A stretch of 64,000 nucleotides of DNA from CAZIKF01 sp964539825 (GTDB lineage: Bacteria > Muiribacteriota > UBA6191). The notes below the pieces were generated by a model. That model searched no databases. It was not told the DNA's origin and was given only the letters and a program-made list of their open reading frames with translations. This document shows, one piece after another, positions 49,997-58,937 of this stretch; the first letter of the stretch is position 1, and every line of letters begins with the position of its first letter. Position numbers and translations under genes: made by a program. The stretch covers positions 124,001 through 188,000 of the forward strand of contig CAZIKF010000002.1 in assembly GCA_964539825.1 (NCBI GenBank), given 5' to 3'.

Positions 49997-51984
49997 TCTT
50001 TCCTACCACTCCTCCCCTTACCCTTCAGACGGTATTGAATATAACGTTTCATTTGGTCTGCGTTCTCACTGGACAAACGGTTTAGAAAACGCTGTGCCTC
50101 CTCGGGAGAGAGTCTCTGAATCTCTCCCTGCTCTCCTGATGATTTATTTTGTTCAGCCGAGTCTCCCGAGGAAGTCTGAGTTTGCGTAGATGACTGCGAC
50201 TTCTCCTGGTCCTCCTTATTTTCAGAAGGATCCTTTGATTCCTGGGGATCCTGTTTCAATGTAGAAGGATCGGTCTGATCTTGTGAGGCCTGGGAACTCT
50301 GATTATTCTGCTCACCCTTATTGGGGTCTGAATTATTGTTCTGGTCCTTGGACTGGCTTTGTTTCTGCTTTGAATCCTCTTGCTGTGAGGAGTCCTTCTT
50401 ATCTTGAGATCCATCCTGGTTTTGAGATCCTTGCTGATTCTGACCCTTCTGTTTCTCTTGGTGTTCCTTTAACTTTTTTTGTACAAATTCCAGATTCTTA
50501 CGTGCCTTCGTATGATCTTGGTCCTTCGCAAGGACCTGTTCATACTGCTTTATGGCATCTTCAAGCTGACCCAGACGATAAGCTGTATTTCCGAGGTTAT
50601 AGCGGGCTTTACTCTCGATCTTCCTGTGTTTATCCCCTGATTGAGAACCGGTACCCTCTCCAGAAGAAGCCAAAGCCTTTTCAAAATATTCGCGGGCACG
50701 AGAATAATCTCCGTTTCTATAATAAGAATTCCCGAGGTTCAAAGAGTTTGCCGGATCTCCCGGAAGAGAGATTTCGGCCTGCGAAAATCCAGAGACAGCT
50801 TCCTCATGTCGGCCTTCTTCATAGGCAGACGAAGCAGAGTCTAGGATTTGCTGAACCTCAGAAGAAAGCCCAAAATATTCCAGGTATCCTTTAGCTTGAA
50901 TCAGACCAGGGGACCCAAAAAGGAAGAAGAGTGCTATTAAAGCGGTTTTTGCAAACATGGGAAGCTGGTAACGACCCAGGAAGCTACCCAGGCAAAGAAA
51001 AAAGACTGCTGCCAATAAAAAGAGCTGAAACCTGGGTTCAAAGCGCTTTTGGCGCGTTGTCTTCAAATCTTGAAGTTCAAGTTTTTCCAGAATTTCACGC
51101 ACGTAAATCCGCTCTAGATCATCATCGGAGGTCGTGGCCCGTACATAGACTCCTCCAGTTTCCAGTGAAATTTCTTGAAGAATTGTCTCGTTCAGACGGC
51201 TGATCACGATATTACCAGAGCGATCTTTAAGATTGTGTCCTTGCTTACCCGGGTCTGGGACCGGGTGTCCTTCAGGGGAACCAATTCCCAGGGTATAAAT
51301 ACGAATTCCCTGGGCCGCGGCCTCCTTTGCCGCCTTTAGATAAGCACCCGAATGCTCTTCACCATCGGTAATCAATACCAGCGCACGACTCTTTACTCCG
51401 CTGCCTTCAAAAGCATCGATGGCCATGGATATGGCTTGATCAATTGCTGTGCCCTGCTGCGGTATTAAATCTGTATCAAGCAGGTCCAAGAACATTCGAA
51501 AGGCACCATAATCCAAAGTTAGAGGACATTGTAGGTAGCTTGTTCCCGCAAACGCTATTAATCCAATCCGATCTCCTTCAACAAGACTGAGTAAATCGAG
51601 AATTTTTCTTTTAGCCCTTACCAGGCGATTGGGGGGCAAGTCCTGAGCGAGCATGCTCTTGGAGACATCGACCGCAAGTATCAAGTCCACACCCCTCCGC
51701 CGTACTTCCTCCCATTGAAATCCCCATTTGGGTTGAAGGAGTGCCAGTGAGGAAAAGAAGAGAACCAGAATCAGGCACACATTTCGTGCCGTTCTTTGCC
51801 TGGGAGAATCTTCTCTGACCAGTCTGCTTCGGTTCTCGGGATGTATCAGCTGGTACAATCCCTTTGAAAGGGGACCTCGGAAAAAGTAGGAGAGGCCCAC
51901 TGCCAGGGCTATCAGCGTCCAAAACCAGGCACTTGGATCACCCAGGCGGATTCCCGGAACTAAGAACATTTCCGCATCCATCAT
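49990..51984 (-). CDS. BatB/BatC fusion: VWA domain plus TPR
   Basis: A 664-residue protein. In order it has membrane segments (about 20-37 and 68-84), a von Willebrand factor A domain with a complete MIDAS start (Asp106-Val-Ser108-Lys-Ser110) and TDGEEHSG (about 205), and further membrane segments (about 300-345). A TPR region follows (about 370-480), then a long Gln/Ser/Lys/Asp tail (about 490-620) and a basic end. The first part equals BatB and the second BatC of other bacteria, here in one chain. VWA and TPR parts suggest assembly of an envelope complex with MoxR. It overlaps batA by 4 bp. Confidence 0.88.
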   Translation of the reverse strand: MMDAEMFLVPGIRLGDPSAWFWTLIALAVGLSYFFRGPLSKGLYQLIHPENRSRLVREDSPRQRTARNVCLILVLFFSSLALLQPKWGFQWEEVRRRGVDLILAVDVSKSMLAQDLPPNRLVRAKRKILDLLSLVEGDRIGLIAFAGTSYLQCPLTLDYGAFRMFLDLLDTDLIPQQGTAIDQAISMAIDAFEGSGVKSRALVLITDGEEHSGAYLKAAKEAAAQGIRIYTLGIGSPEGHPVPDPGKQGHNLKDRSGNIVISRLNETILQEISLETGGVYVRATTSDDDLERIYVREILEKLELQDLKTTRQKRFEPRFQLFLLAAVFFLCLGSFLGRYQLPMFAKTALIALFFLFGSPGLIQAKGYLEYFGLSSEVQQILDSASSAYEEGRHEEAVSGFSQAEISLPGDPANSLNLGNSYYRNGDYSRAREYFEKALASSGEGTGSQSGDKHRKIESKARYNLGNTAYRLGQLEDAIKQYEQVLAKDQDHTKARKNLEFVQKKLKEHQEKQKGQNQQGSQNQDGSQDKKDSSQQEDSKQKQSQSKDQNNNSDPNKGEQNNQSSQASQDQTDPSTLKQDPQESKDPSENKEDQEKSQSSTQTQTSSGDSAEQNKSSGEQGEIQRLSPEEAQRFLNRLSSENADQMKRYIQYRLKGKGRSGRKEW

Positions 51985-53006
51985 GGAATTCTCCTGAAAA
52001 AAGTTAGCTCCAGAACACGGTCAAGAATGAGAAGCAGCAAAGCTGGGATCACAAAAAAGGGAAACAACTCTTTATACTCCATATGTTCTTTGACCTTTGC
52101 CCTGGTTTTTTCCAGGGAATCAATAGACTTGTAGATGTCTTCCAATTCCTGAAGATTCTGAGCTCGATAATATTTTCCACCGGTTGTGTTGGCAATATTG
52201 GTGAGGACTTCCTCGTTGAGGTCTGAGCGAACATATTGATACTGAGGTCCGAAGATCGTTTGTACAAGAAAGGGAACCTCTCCCTTCGAACCTACGCCGA
52301 TAGCGTAAATCTTGATTCCAAAGGCACGTGCTATCTCGGCCGCTTGAAGTGGATCCATCTCACCTGCTGTATTTTCACCATCTGTGAGCAGGATCAAAAC
52401 CTTACTTTTGGATTTCAGATTTTTTAGCCTGTTAACAGCCGTTCCAATGGCGGATCCAATGGCAGTTTGCTCACCTGCCATTCCAATCTCCAGCCCGCTG
52501 AGAAAGGTAAGAAAAACTCCGTGATCAAGAGTTAAGGGGCACTGGGTGAAGGCCATTGATCCAAAGACAACCATTCCCAGTCGGTCACTCTCTCGATTCT
52601 TCACGAAACCAGAAACCACATGCTTTACCGATTCCAGACGGGTGACTCTCTTGCCCTTCAAATGAAAATCCTCCGCCTTCATAGAACCGGAGGTATCCAG
52701 GGCTAGAATAATATCTACACCATGGGTAATCACCTCAAGGGTTTTTCGGCCCTTTTGAAAACGGGCCGCTCCCAGGATCAAAAAAACCAGCGCAAACAAT
52801 TTCAACCAGGTTCTATAAGGATATGCCCTTGTTTTCCAGGTTTTCCGAATTTTTCGCACAGAGCTAAGGGAGGGATAAATTATTGAAGGCTCCCTCCTAC
52901 GAGTCTCCCAGAAATAGATCAGGGGAACTAATAGCAACAATAATAAATAGAGCGGATCATGAAAGCCTAAGAAGGTTGACCTGACGCTTTCAATCAAGGG
53001 ATTCAT
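51981..53006 (-). CDS. batA: BatA-type VWA membrane protein
   Basis: A 341-residue protein with membrane segments near residues 18-33 and 67-82, a VWA domain with intact MIDAS (Asp104, Ser106, Ser108, then TDGENTAGEMDP near 210) and a final membrane segment (about 315-335). This is the standard BatA layout. Neighbouring genes overlap by 4 bp downstream and 17 bp upstream, so the operon is tightly coupled. Confidence 0.9.
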   Translation of the reverse strand: MNPLIESVRSTFLGFHDPLYLLLLLLVPLIYFWETRRREPSIIYPSLSSVRKIRKTWKTRAYPYRTWLKLFALVFLILGAARFQKGRKTLEVITHGVDIILALDTSGSMKAEDFHLKGKRVTRLESVKHVVSGFVKNRESDRLGMVVFGSMAFTQCPLTLDHGVFLTFLSGLEIGMAGEQTAIGSAIGTAVNRLKNLKSKSKVLILLTDGENTAGEMDPLQAAEIARAFGIKIYAIGVGSKGEVPFLVQTIFGPQYQYVRSDLNEEVLTNIANTTGGKYYRAQNLQELEDIYKSIDSLEKTRAKVKEHMEYKELFPFFVIPALLLLILDRVLELTFFRRIP

Positions 53007-53976
53007 GGTCCCCCTCCACTATTTCTTCCTGCTCTTCGCCGACTTCTAGCAGGGCCGTTTCCTGGACGAACCGACTGGTTCTCTCTAATGCCCCGTTCAA
53101 GATGGAGACCTCCTGTGTAACCCCGGCGAAGCGGACCAGATCCATCACTTTCAGAATTCCCCCCAATAAAGAATTCTGATCTCCGTTGAGTTCCTTGAGT
53201 TTAGTCATTCTGGGAAGAAGCTCCTGTAATGTAGATTCTTCTGCTGGAATCAAAAATCTACGGCTGAGGTATCCCCTTAGAATCTGAGAGAGCTGATGAC
53301 AGTATTCAATGCTTTGACCCTTTGTTGGAAGATCCCTGGATTTGAGTTTTTCAAGTGAGAGTAAAGCCCATTCATGGGCTGGTATTTCAACGGTCAATAC
53401 TTCCTCTTTACCTATCTGGCTGTACAGCCAATATCCAAGAAGGACCATGCCCAGGATTCCTCCAAGGATCCAAAGACCAAGGTATTGCCGGGGAAGTTTA
53501 ATTAGTTCCAATCCGTCGATTTCAAGGATATCTTCCATTCCCTCAGAGGCATGCTCCTCACCAACCTCAAGGAAGACACGGGGGGTTTCAAATGTTTTCT
53601 CCTCTCCTTCAACTTCTACCGAAATCTTCACCGGGGGAAGAGTATAGCTTCCGGAGGCATCTGCCATGAGTACATACACGCGCTCTTTAAGCACCCTTCC
53701 AGCCCTACGCTGCGGTTCCCTATAAATGGGCTCCAATATTCTCAATCCCTGAATTGCCGGTCCCACTTCAGGAATTTCCAGCGGATCAAGACCTTCTAGA
53801 TAGTCGAGCTTAATATGAAATCGAAAAGATTCGGAAACCCCCAATTGAGTCCGGTCAGTACTTGACACCAGTAGAACCGGCTCCGAACCAGAGTTCTCGA
53901 GTGAAGCTCTAGCAAGCGGGTTGCAGCCTAAAAGCAGCAAGACAAAAGAACTAAATAATAAGCCGAGAAATTTCAT
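52990..53976 (-). CDS. Short BatD-like lipoprotein in the Bat operon
   Basis: A 328-residue protein with a lipobox-type signal peptide (LLLLG-Cys18) and one Ig-like BatD-type domain (about 35-150). A membrane segment (about 167-186, LGLWILGGILGMVLLGYWLY) is followed by a cytoplasmic helical domain (about 200-310). Its neighbours are BatA downstream and a parvulin-like protein upstream. It parallels batD further down the operon in architecture but is much shorter, so the operon encodes two BatD-like subunits. The function in the complex is unknown. Confidence 0.78.
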   Translation of the reverse strand: MKFLGLLFSSFVLLLLGCNPLARASLENSGSEPVLLVSSTDRTQLGVSESFRFHIKLDYLEGLDPLEIPEVGPAIQGLRILEPIYREPQRRAGRVLKERVYVLMADASGSYTLPPVKISVEVEGEEKTFETPRVFLEVGEEHASEGMEDILEIDGLELIKLPRQYLGLWILGGILGMVLLGYWLYSQIGKEEVLTVEIPAHEWALLSLEKLKSRDLPTKGQSIEYCHQLSQILRGYLSRRFLIPAEESTLQELLPRMTKLKELNGDQNSLLGGILKVMDLVRFAGVTQEVSILNGALERTSRFVQETALLEVGEEQEEIVEGDHESLD

Positions 53977-55193
53977 AGTCGATCTGTGAACACCTTCACA
54001 TCATGTGCCCCTAAAAGCTCCCGAAAATATTTCTCCTTAAATTCCTTCTCAAAGTCCTTGCGATAAGCAGTCCTCACTTCTTCCTTACTGTCTTCAAAGG
54101 TTGAATTTCTAGCTGTACGATGATTCCGAATCCAGAAAAAATGGATTCCCCTACGACTCTTGAAAGGACCAGCTAGCCCCTTTTTCTGAGGCTGGAGGAA
54201 TTCGAAAAGGCCCTGAAAAGTCCCGACACCCGGTATGGAGTCTGACTCGATCCAGCGCTTATGATGTCCCTTTAAGACCCTGTCCAGGGATTTTGAATTT
54301 TTGTGAGCATAGGTTTCAAAATCCTCAAGTTTCAAGGATTCTCTACTTAACAATTCCTCAGCCTGGTCTTCTGAATCAAGCATCATGTGGGAAACGTGCA
54401 TGCCATAAGGGTGATTCCAAAGGTAGAGGTGGGAATGATAAAAATTTTTCAAATCGAATTCGCTGATCTTTTCTCGCGAAAGCTTCAGTTTCAGAAATCT
54501 GGATATACGCATCTGCTCAAGGACTTCATCTGCTTCACGCAGGAACTCCTGATCCTCCATCAATCCCATGGATTCCTTCTTTAACAAGCGCTGAATCACT
54601 AGTTGACTGAGGACTTCTAATTTCTGGGCAGCATTCTTACCCTTCATATTTCCCAGGTCTCTTGTGTAGATTTCTTCCTCGCCTATGGTTGCTAGTACTA
54701 CATCTGAACCAGCATGGGGTTCCTCCACCGGAATCAAGGCAGTTCGTGCCTTAAGGAAGAGACTGGCATCCTTATCTTTTCCCAACCTTTGAAGGGTGTC
54801 ATACAGTGCCTTTTTATAGCGCTCCCCGGACTCAGTAGGGTCCAGGGACTGAATCTGATACAAGACGGTGAGAAGAGATTTCCAATCTCTGCTGCGGGTA
54901 TAGATTTCCTTCAGGGAATAGAGTAGAAGAATTCTCTGGTCTCTCTTTTTGGAAGTCTTGTAGAGATCTCGTAGAATCCGCGCTGCTTCTTCATACTGCC
55001 CTACCCTTTTCAAATCAACTGCCGCCTGCCTCAATTCTGGAAATTCAGACTCTGGCGCTGACTGGGGATCACTGGAATTAAAAAACAATCCGTAAAGCGG
55101 AATAACCGAACAGAGCACTAGAAAGGACAAGAATCCCTGAGCCCTGGTAGAAGAATTCTTTCGAATCGTTCGGGTTTGTTTCACCTCATCCAT
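53973..55193 (-). CDS. Parvulin-like foldase with TPR-like region in the Bat operon
   Basis: A 406-residue protein with one N-terminal membrane segment (about 21-40), a helical TPR-like region (about 50-150), a SurA-type helical segment (about 165-250) and a parvulin-like C-terminal domain (about 265-370). The parvulin part shows SHMMLDSEDQAEELLS, GTFQGLFEFL and an FKSRRGIHFFWI end. This suggests a periplasmic peptidyl-prolyl isomerase or chaperone for other Bat products. Critical parvulin active-site residues are only partly matched, so catalysis is uncertain. It overlaps the DUF58 gene by 13 bp and the BatD-like lipoprotein gene by 4 bp. Confidence 0.75.
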   Translation of the reverse strand: MDEVKQTRTIRKNSSTRAQGFLSFLVLCSVIPLYGLFFNSSDPQSAPESEFPELRQAAVDLKRVGQYEEAARILRDLYKTSKKRDQRILLLYSLKEIYTRSRDWKSLLTVLYQIQSLDPTESGERYKKALYDTLQRLGKDKDASLFLKARTALIPVEEPHAGSDVVLATIGEEEIYTRDLGNMKGKNAAQKLEVLSQLVIQRLLKKESMGLMEDQEFLREADEVLEQMRISRFLKLKLSREKISEFDLKNFYHSHLYLWNHPYGMHVSHMMLDSEDQAEELLSRESLKLEDFETYAHKNSKSLDRVLKGHHKRWIESDSIPGVGTFQGLFEFLQPQKKGLAGPFKSRRGIHFFWIRNHRTARNSTFEDSKEEVRTAYRKDFEKEFKEKYFRELLGAHDVKVFTDRL

Positions 55194-56065
55194 CGTTCCC
55201 TGCTCCTAAAAAAGCCAACCAGTGGTTTTACATATGGTTCATGGGTATGGATCTCAATTTGATCTATTCCATGATTGCTCAAAAATTCGCTCGTATTTCT
55301 CCGATCCCTCGAATAAAGAACCTGCAATGCCGCCCTGGATTTCGGATCTGAGGTATCAAAGAGTAATAATTCACCTGTTTCCGCATCTTGAAGGTGAACG
55401 AGCCCCAGGTCAGGCATTTCCTTCTCTCTCCGGTCACTTAGTGAGACGCAAATAAGATCATGCTTTCTTGCTGAAACTCTCATCAATTTCTCATATCCGG
55501 AGGAAAGAAAATCAGAGATGAGGAATACTACTGAGCGTTTACGAATCGCTTTGTTAAGAAAATCCAACGCGGAGCTGAAATTTGTTTCTTTTCCCTCCGG
55601 CTGAAACGAGAGGACTTCCCGAATCACACGAAGTACGTGCGTCTTTCCTTTTTTTGGTGGAATGAACGTTTCCACATGGTCGGTGAAGAGAATCAATCCA
55701 ACCTTATCGTTATTCTGGATAGCTGAAAGAGCTAATAACGAGGACAACTCCGCAGCCATCTCATTCTTGGTCTGGCGACTGGATGAATAATACCCGGACC
55801 CAGAAATGTCCACCATCAGAATAACAGTTAATTCACGCTCTTCAACAAATTGCTTCACGTAGGGTTTATTCATCCTCGCTGTCACGTTCCAGTCAATCGA
55901 GCGGATATCATCGCCTGGAACGTAGTCACGCACTTCAGAAAATTCCATACCCTGGCCCTTAAAGGTGGAATGGTACTCTCCGGCTAAAATATCATTCACC
56001 AGACGGCTTGTCTGAATCTGAATCTTCTTGACCTTCTTGAGAATTTCTACGGGAATAACTGACAT
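55181..56065 (-). CDS. DUF58-domain protein of the MoxR locus
   Basis: A 294-residue protein of the DUF58 family: the conserved FSEVRDYVPGDDIRSIDWNVTARM (about residues 43-66) precedes a VWA-like fold with MVDISGSG as a degenerate MIDAS (about 84-91). DUF58 genes almost always neighbour moxR. It lies 9 bp after the MoxR gene and overlaps the parvulin-like gene downstream. It probably delivers clients or metal-bound VWA partners to MoxR; that is inference. Confidence 0.9.
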   Translation of the reverse strand: MSVIPVEILKKVKKIQIQTSRLVNDILAGEYHSTFKGQGMEFSEVRDYVPGDDIRSIDWNVTARMNKPYVKQFVEERELTVILMVDISGSGYYSSSRQTKNEMAAELSSLLALSAIQNNDKVGLILFTDHVETFIPPKKGKTHVLRVIREVLSFQPEGKETNFSSALDFLNKAIRKRSVVFLISDFLSSGYEKLMRVSARKHDLICVSLSDRREKEMPDLGLVHLQDAETGELLLFDTSDPKSRAALQVLYSRDRRNTSEFLSNHGIDQIEIHTHEPYVKPLVGFFRSRERWMR

Positions 56066-56074
56066 ATCCGCACC

Positions 56075-57064
56075 CTAAGGGACCTTAACACTATCAAAGA
56101 CTCTCTCTATGATGTCTTCTGAGGTTCTTTCCTCAGCTTCAGCCTCAAAACTCACGATCACTCTATGGCGCAAAACATCCATTCCAATTTGCTTTATGTC
56201 GTTAGGAATCACGTAACCGCGACCAGCAAGAAAAGCGTTAACTCGGGCCAGTTTGTTGAGATAAATTGATGCCCTGGGAGATGCACCATATTCAATCAAT
56301 CCATCCAGGTCTTCGATACCAAATTCCCGGGGGTCTCGGGTTGCTTTGACCAAATCAACAATATAGCGATTGATCTTCTCATCAATATGAATCTGAGAGA
56401 TGGTTTCTCGTGCGGCAAATATATCATCCGCACTCAGAACCGCTTGAATTTCTTCCTGATGGTCATAAGCGCTCATCTCCATAATCTGAAGTTCTTCCTC
56501 CCGGGTAGGATAATCAACTCGAATCTTAAGCATGAATCGATCAATCTGTGCTTCGGGCAAGGGATAGGTACCCTCTTGTTCCAGGGGATTCTGGGTAGCT
56601 AGAACCAGAAAGGGTTCATCCAATCGAAAACTCTCATCACCAATTGTGACCTGCTTCTCCTGCATCGCTTCGAGGAGGGCCGACTGAACTTTGGCTGGTG
56701 CCCGGTTGATTTCATCGGCCAAGACGATATTGGCGAAGACAGGACCTTTCTTAATGTAAAAATCTCCGGTTTTAGGGGAATAGATCTGAGTTCCGATGAG
56801 ATCTGCCGGAAGTAAGTCAGGTGTAAATTGAATTCTCTTAAAGTCAGCCTTAAGTGCCTGGGACAGAGCATTGACCGTGGTTGTCTTTGCCAGGCCAGGA
56901 ACCCCTTCCAGGAGCACATGGCCGCCAGCTAGAAGTCCCATAACCAGCCTCTCAGTCATATAGCGCTGACCCACAACATGCTTGGAAATCTCCGAAAAGA
57001 CCTGGTCTACCTTCGGCTGGTGCCCTTGTACTTTCTGTGTAATTTGTTCCAGGTCAAAACTCAT
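56075..57064 (-). CDS. moxR: MoxR-family AAA+ ATPase
   Basis: A 329-residue MoxR ATPase. Walker A is GVPGLAKT (residues 54-61) and Walker B VLADEINR (about 111-118). The sensor and helix-2-insert regions (NPLEQEGTYPLPEAQIDRF) are intact. MoxR proteins act as chaperone-type remodellers of VWA proteins, so BatA and the BatB/BatC protein are natural clients. The start overlaps the stop of the BatD-like 252-residue gene by 4 bp, so the operon begins upstream at that gene. Confidence 0.95.
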   Translation of the reverse strand: MSFDLEQITQKVQGHQPKVDQVFSEISKHVVGQRYMTERLVMGLLAGGHVLLEGVPGLAKTTTVNALSQALKADFKRIQFTPDLLPADLIGTQIYSPKTGDFYIKKGPVFANIVLADEINRAPAKVQSALLEAMQEKQVTIGDESFRLDEPFLVLATQNPLEQEGTYPLPEAQIDRFMLKIRVDYPTREEELQIMEMSAYDHQEEIQAVLSADDIFAARETISQIHIDEKINRYIVDLVKATRDPREFGIEDLDGLIEYGASPRASIYLNKLARVNAFLAGRGYVIPNDIKQIGMDVLRHRVIVSFEAEAEERTSEDIIERVFDSVKVP

Positions 57065-57819
57065 GACTCCTCCTCAATTATCTCTTTCAAGAGTTTTTCA
57101 TCCTCTCGATCCTTTTGAGAGGATGCTTCGCTCCTGCGAAACTCCCGTGTGATTCTATCTACTTCCCTGCTAGAGGGGACGTTGCCCGCAAACTGAAACC
57201 GCTGAGCAATCGCCCCTGACTCGGACTGGTCAAGCTCCTGAAATGGATACTCGGGCAGGCTCTGCAGGATATCGAAAAACAAGCTCCATTGCTTGCGATC
57301 AAAAGCGGAACGTAAATCTTTCACGGTAGGAACCTCGGGGGAATTCTCCTTCGAGAGTTTTTTTCGAGGAAAAATCCACCACGAAAAAGCGCTAAGAATG
57401 AGCACCACAACTCCTGCGACTGACCAGTACAAATTTCGCCTTGTATCCTTCAGTGACGGAACTTCCACTGTCAGGGTGTGAAGCTCCCCATCCATTCTGT
57501 ACTCCATCTCCAGAGCGGCAATCATCCCTCGAAAATTCAGAGGATCCTTCTTCGTATTACAATGGAAAATCACTCCCTTTCCCTGGACTTTGGAAAAGGA
57601 AGAAGAACCAGACAACTGCGCTTGCCCCAGAAGATGATCCTCCGGGAACTTAGGAGGTAGCGGAAGGATCGATTCAGCGTCTCCAGTCCACTCCAAAATG
57701 AGACGAAAGCCCTGGCTTCCCTCTTGAACACCCCCCCATTCAAAACGTCCTTCCGGCCCATTCTCGGAGGCGTTCAAAGAGAGTGAAAAGAGCAGGAGAA
57801 AAACTAGCCTGTACCACAT
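57061..57819 (-). CDS. First gene of the Bat operon: exported single-span protein
   Basis: A 252-residue protein with a signal peptide (about 1-17), a beta-rich extracytoplasmic region (about 20-125) and one membrane segment (about 130-149, LYWSVAGVVVLILSAFSWWI). A cytoplasmic helical tail (about 160-250) includes FDKQWSLFFDILQSLPEYPF. The layout is like a reduced BatD but sequence similarity is weak, so I leave the family open. It starts the run of eight overlapping or near-touching genes that ends with batD. Confidence 0.7.
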   Translation of the reverse strand: MWYRLVFLLLFSLSLNASENGPEGRFEWGGVQEGSQGFRLILEWTGDAESILPLPPKFPEDHLLGQAQLSGSSSFSKVQGKGVIFHCNTKKDPLNFRGMIAALEMEYRMDGELHTLTVEVPSLKDTRRNLYWSVAGVVVLILSAFSWWIFPRKKLSKENSPEVPTVKDLRSAFDRKQWSLFFDILQSLPEYPFQELDQSESGAIAQRFQFAGNVPSSREVDRITREFRRSEASSQKDREDEKLLKEIIEEES

Positions 57820-57947
57820 AGGGTGGAGTTTTTAACAAAATTCTGGCTGGTTTTCAAGAAGGGAAGCAGCCAAAAGGTTGAGTCTACTCCCAACTCTGTG
57901 AGTCTGTACTTCGAAACGCCAGGGGAAACAAAGAATCTAGCGGAGCG

Positions 57948-58856
57948 CTACTCCTCCAGACGCTCAAATGTCGGAGGATGGAGTTCAATATGAATAGGGC
58001 GATGAAGGGTGGCAACATTGAGACCAGCTTCACGAAAGACATCCAGCACCCCTTCCGCATCCAGCTTATTGAGAAAATCTCGAATTGATGATTTCTTCTT
58101 CAAAACCAGCCTATGCATCTGAACCAGACGAAACCGTCCCTGCAGAAGACTCAATCTCTCTTCAGAGGTTATTTTCCCTTCTTTGAAAAGGAGATCATAT
58201 TCCAAAAGACTGAGGCGCGTATTTTCAACAAAACTTTTGGGGGAAGGCATTCCTATGTCAAAGAGAGAAGAAGTATTCACGCCCTCTATGGACAGGGCCT
58301 GTAAAGATCCATTCTCTTTCAAAGTATCTAGAAATTTATCACCCTCACCCTGTGCTTTTGAGGCTAGAAAGGCAATTCGCACTGTACTGCCCAGAGATTT
58401 GATCAGGGCATGATATTCGTCATCTCCAATAGACACATCTTCGCGAAGAGCTTTATAGTCCTTGATGCGCTGCAGAATGGTTAGCTCAATCGGCTCTTTT
58501 GGTTTTTGAGAGACTTCAAGTCCTTCAGAAACATCCACGCCGGTGGACTTTATCCGCTCCAATATTCCGGAAGCGATAATATCTGTCTCATACCGATCTG
58601 CTGAGCCATCCTTCTTATGAAATTGGTATTCAACCCGGATGAGAGCCAGTAAACCGCTGTTGAGGCTTTTAAATTCTTCCGCATCAATTTCCCCACGCAC
58701 AGCCAGGGATCCCCATCGATCCAGTCTCCTGAGATGCCTGATGGAATCCCCTTCAAAATGAGGAAGGTCTGTCTCATAAAAATCATGACCTGCGAAGAGA
58801 CTAGCCGGAATCAAAAGGAACAAAACTGAAGACAAGAAAAATTTCAGGGGGAACAT
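57948..58856 (-). CDS. Exported protein of unknown function
   Basis: A 302-residue protein with a signal peptide (about residues 1-22, ending SLFAG). The mature part is helical and acidic and contains three loosely related segments of an L-x-R-I-K/L-R-x-L-x-x-G-x-I-x-x-E pattern (near residues 45-65, 127-150 and 214-245), suggesting internal repeats. I recognise no family. It is a single gene between the Bat operon and the cyclic-nucleotide-binding paralogue, on the same strand, with gaps of 128 and 81 bp. Confidence 0.65.
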   Translation of the reverse strand: MFPLKFFLSSVLFLLIPASLFAGHDFYETDLPHFEGDSIRHLRRLDRWGSLAVRGEIDAEEFKSLNSGLLALIRVEYQFHKKDGSADRYETDIIASGILERIKSTGVDVSEGLEVSQKPKEPIELTILQRIKDYKALREDVSIGDDEYHALIKSLGSTVRIAFLASKAQGEGDKFLDTLKENGSLQALSIEGVNTSSLFDIGMPSPKSFVENTRLSLLEYDLLFKEGKITSEERLSLLQGRFRLVQMHRLVLKKKSSIRDFLNKLDAEGVLDVFREAGLNVATLHRPIHIELHPPTFERLEE

Positions 58857-58937
58857 ACCAACACTTCCTCAATAGTTAAGAGAGAACCAACTAATTCCTA
58901 CGCTATCCTTCTTAGAAAGTTTCTCAAATTTGAAAAT

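Noticed and set aside
50283..50894. Plus-strand open frame of about 200 codons
   Set aside because: It lies antisense to the BatB/BatC fusion, which has full domain support. The frame arises from its biased Gln/Ser/Lys-rich codons.
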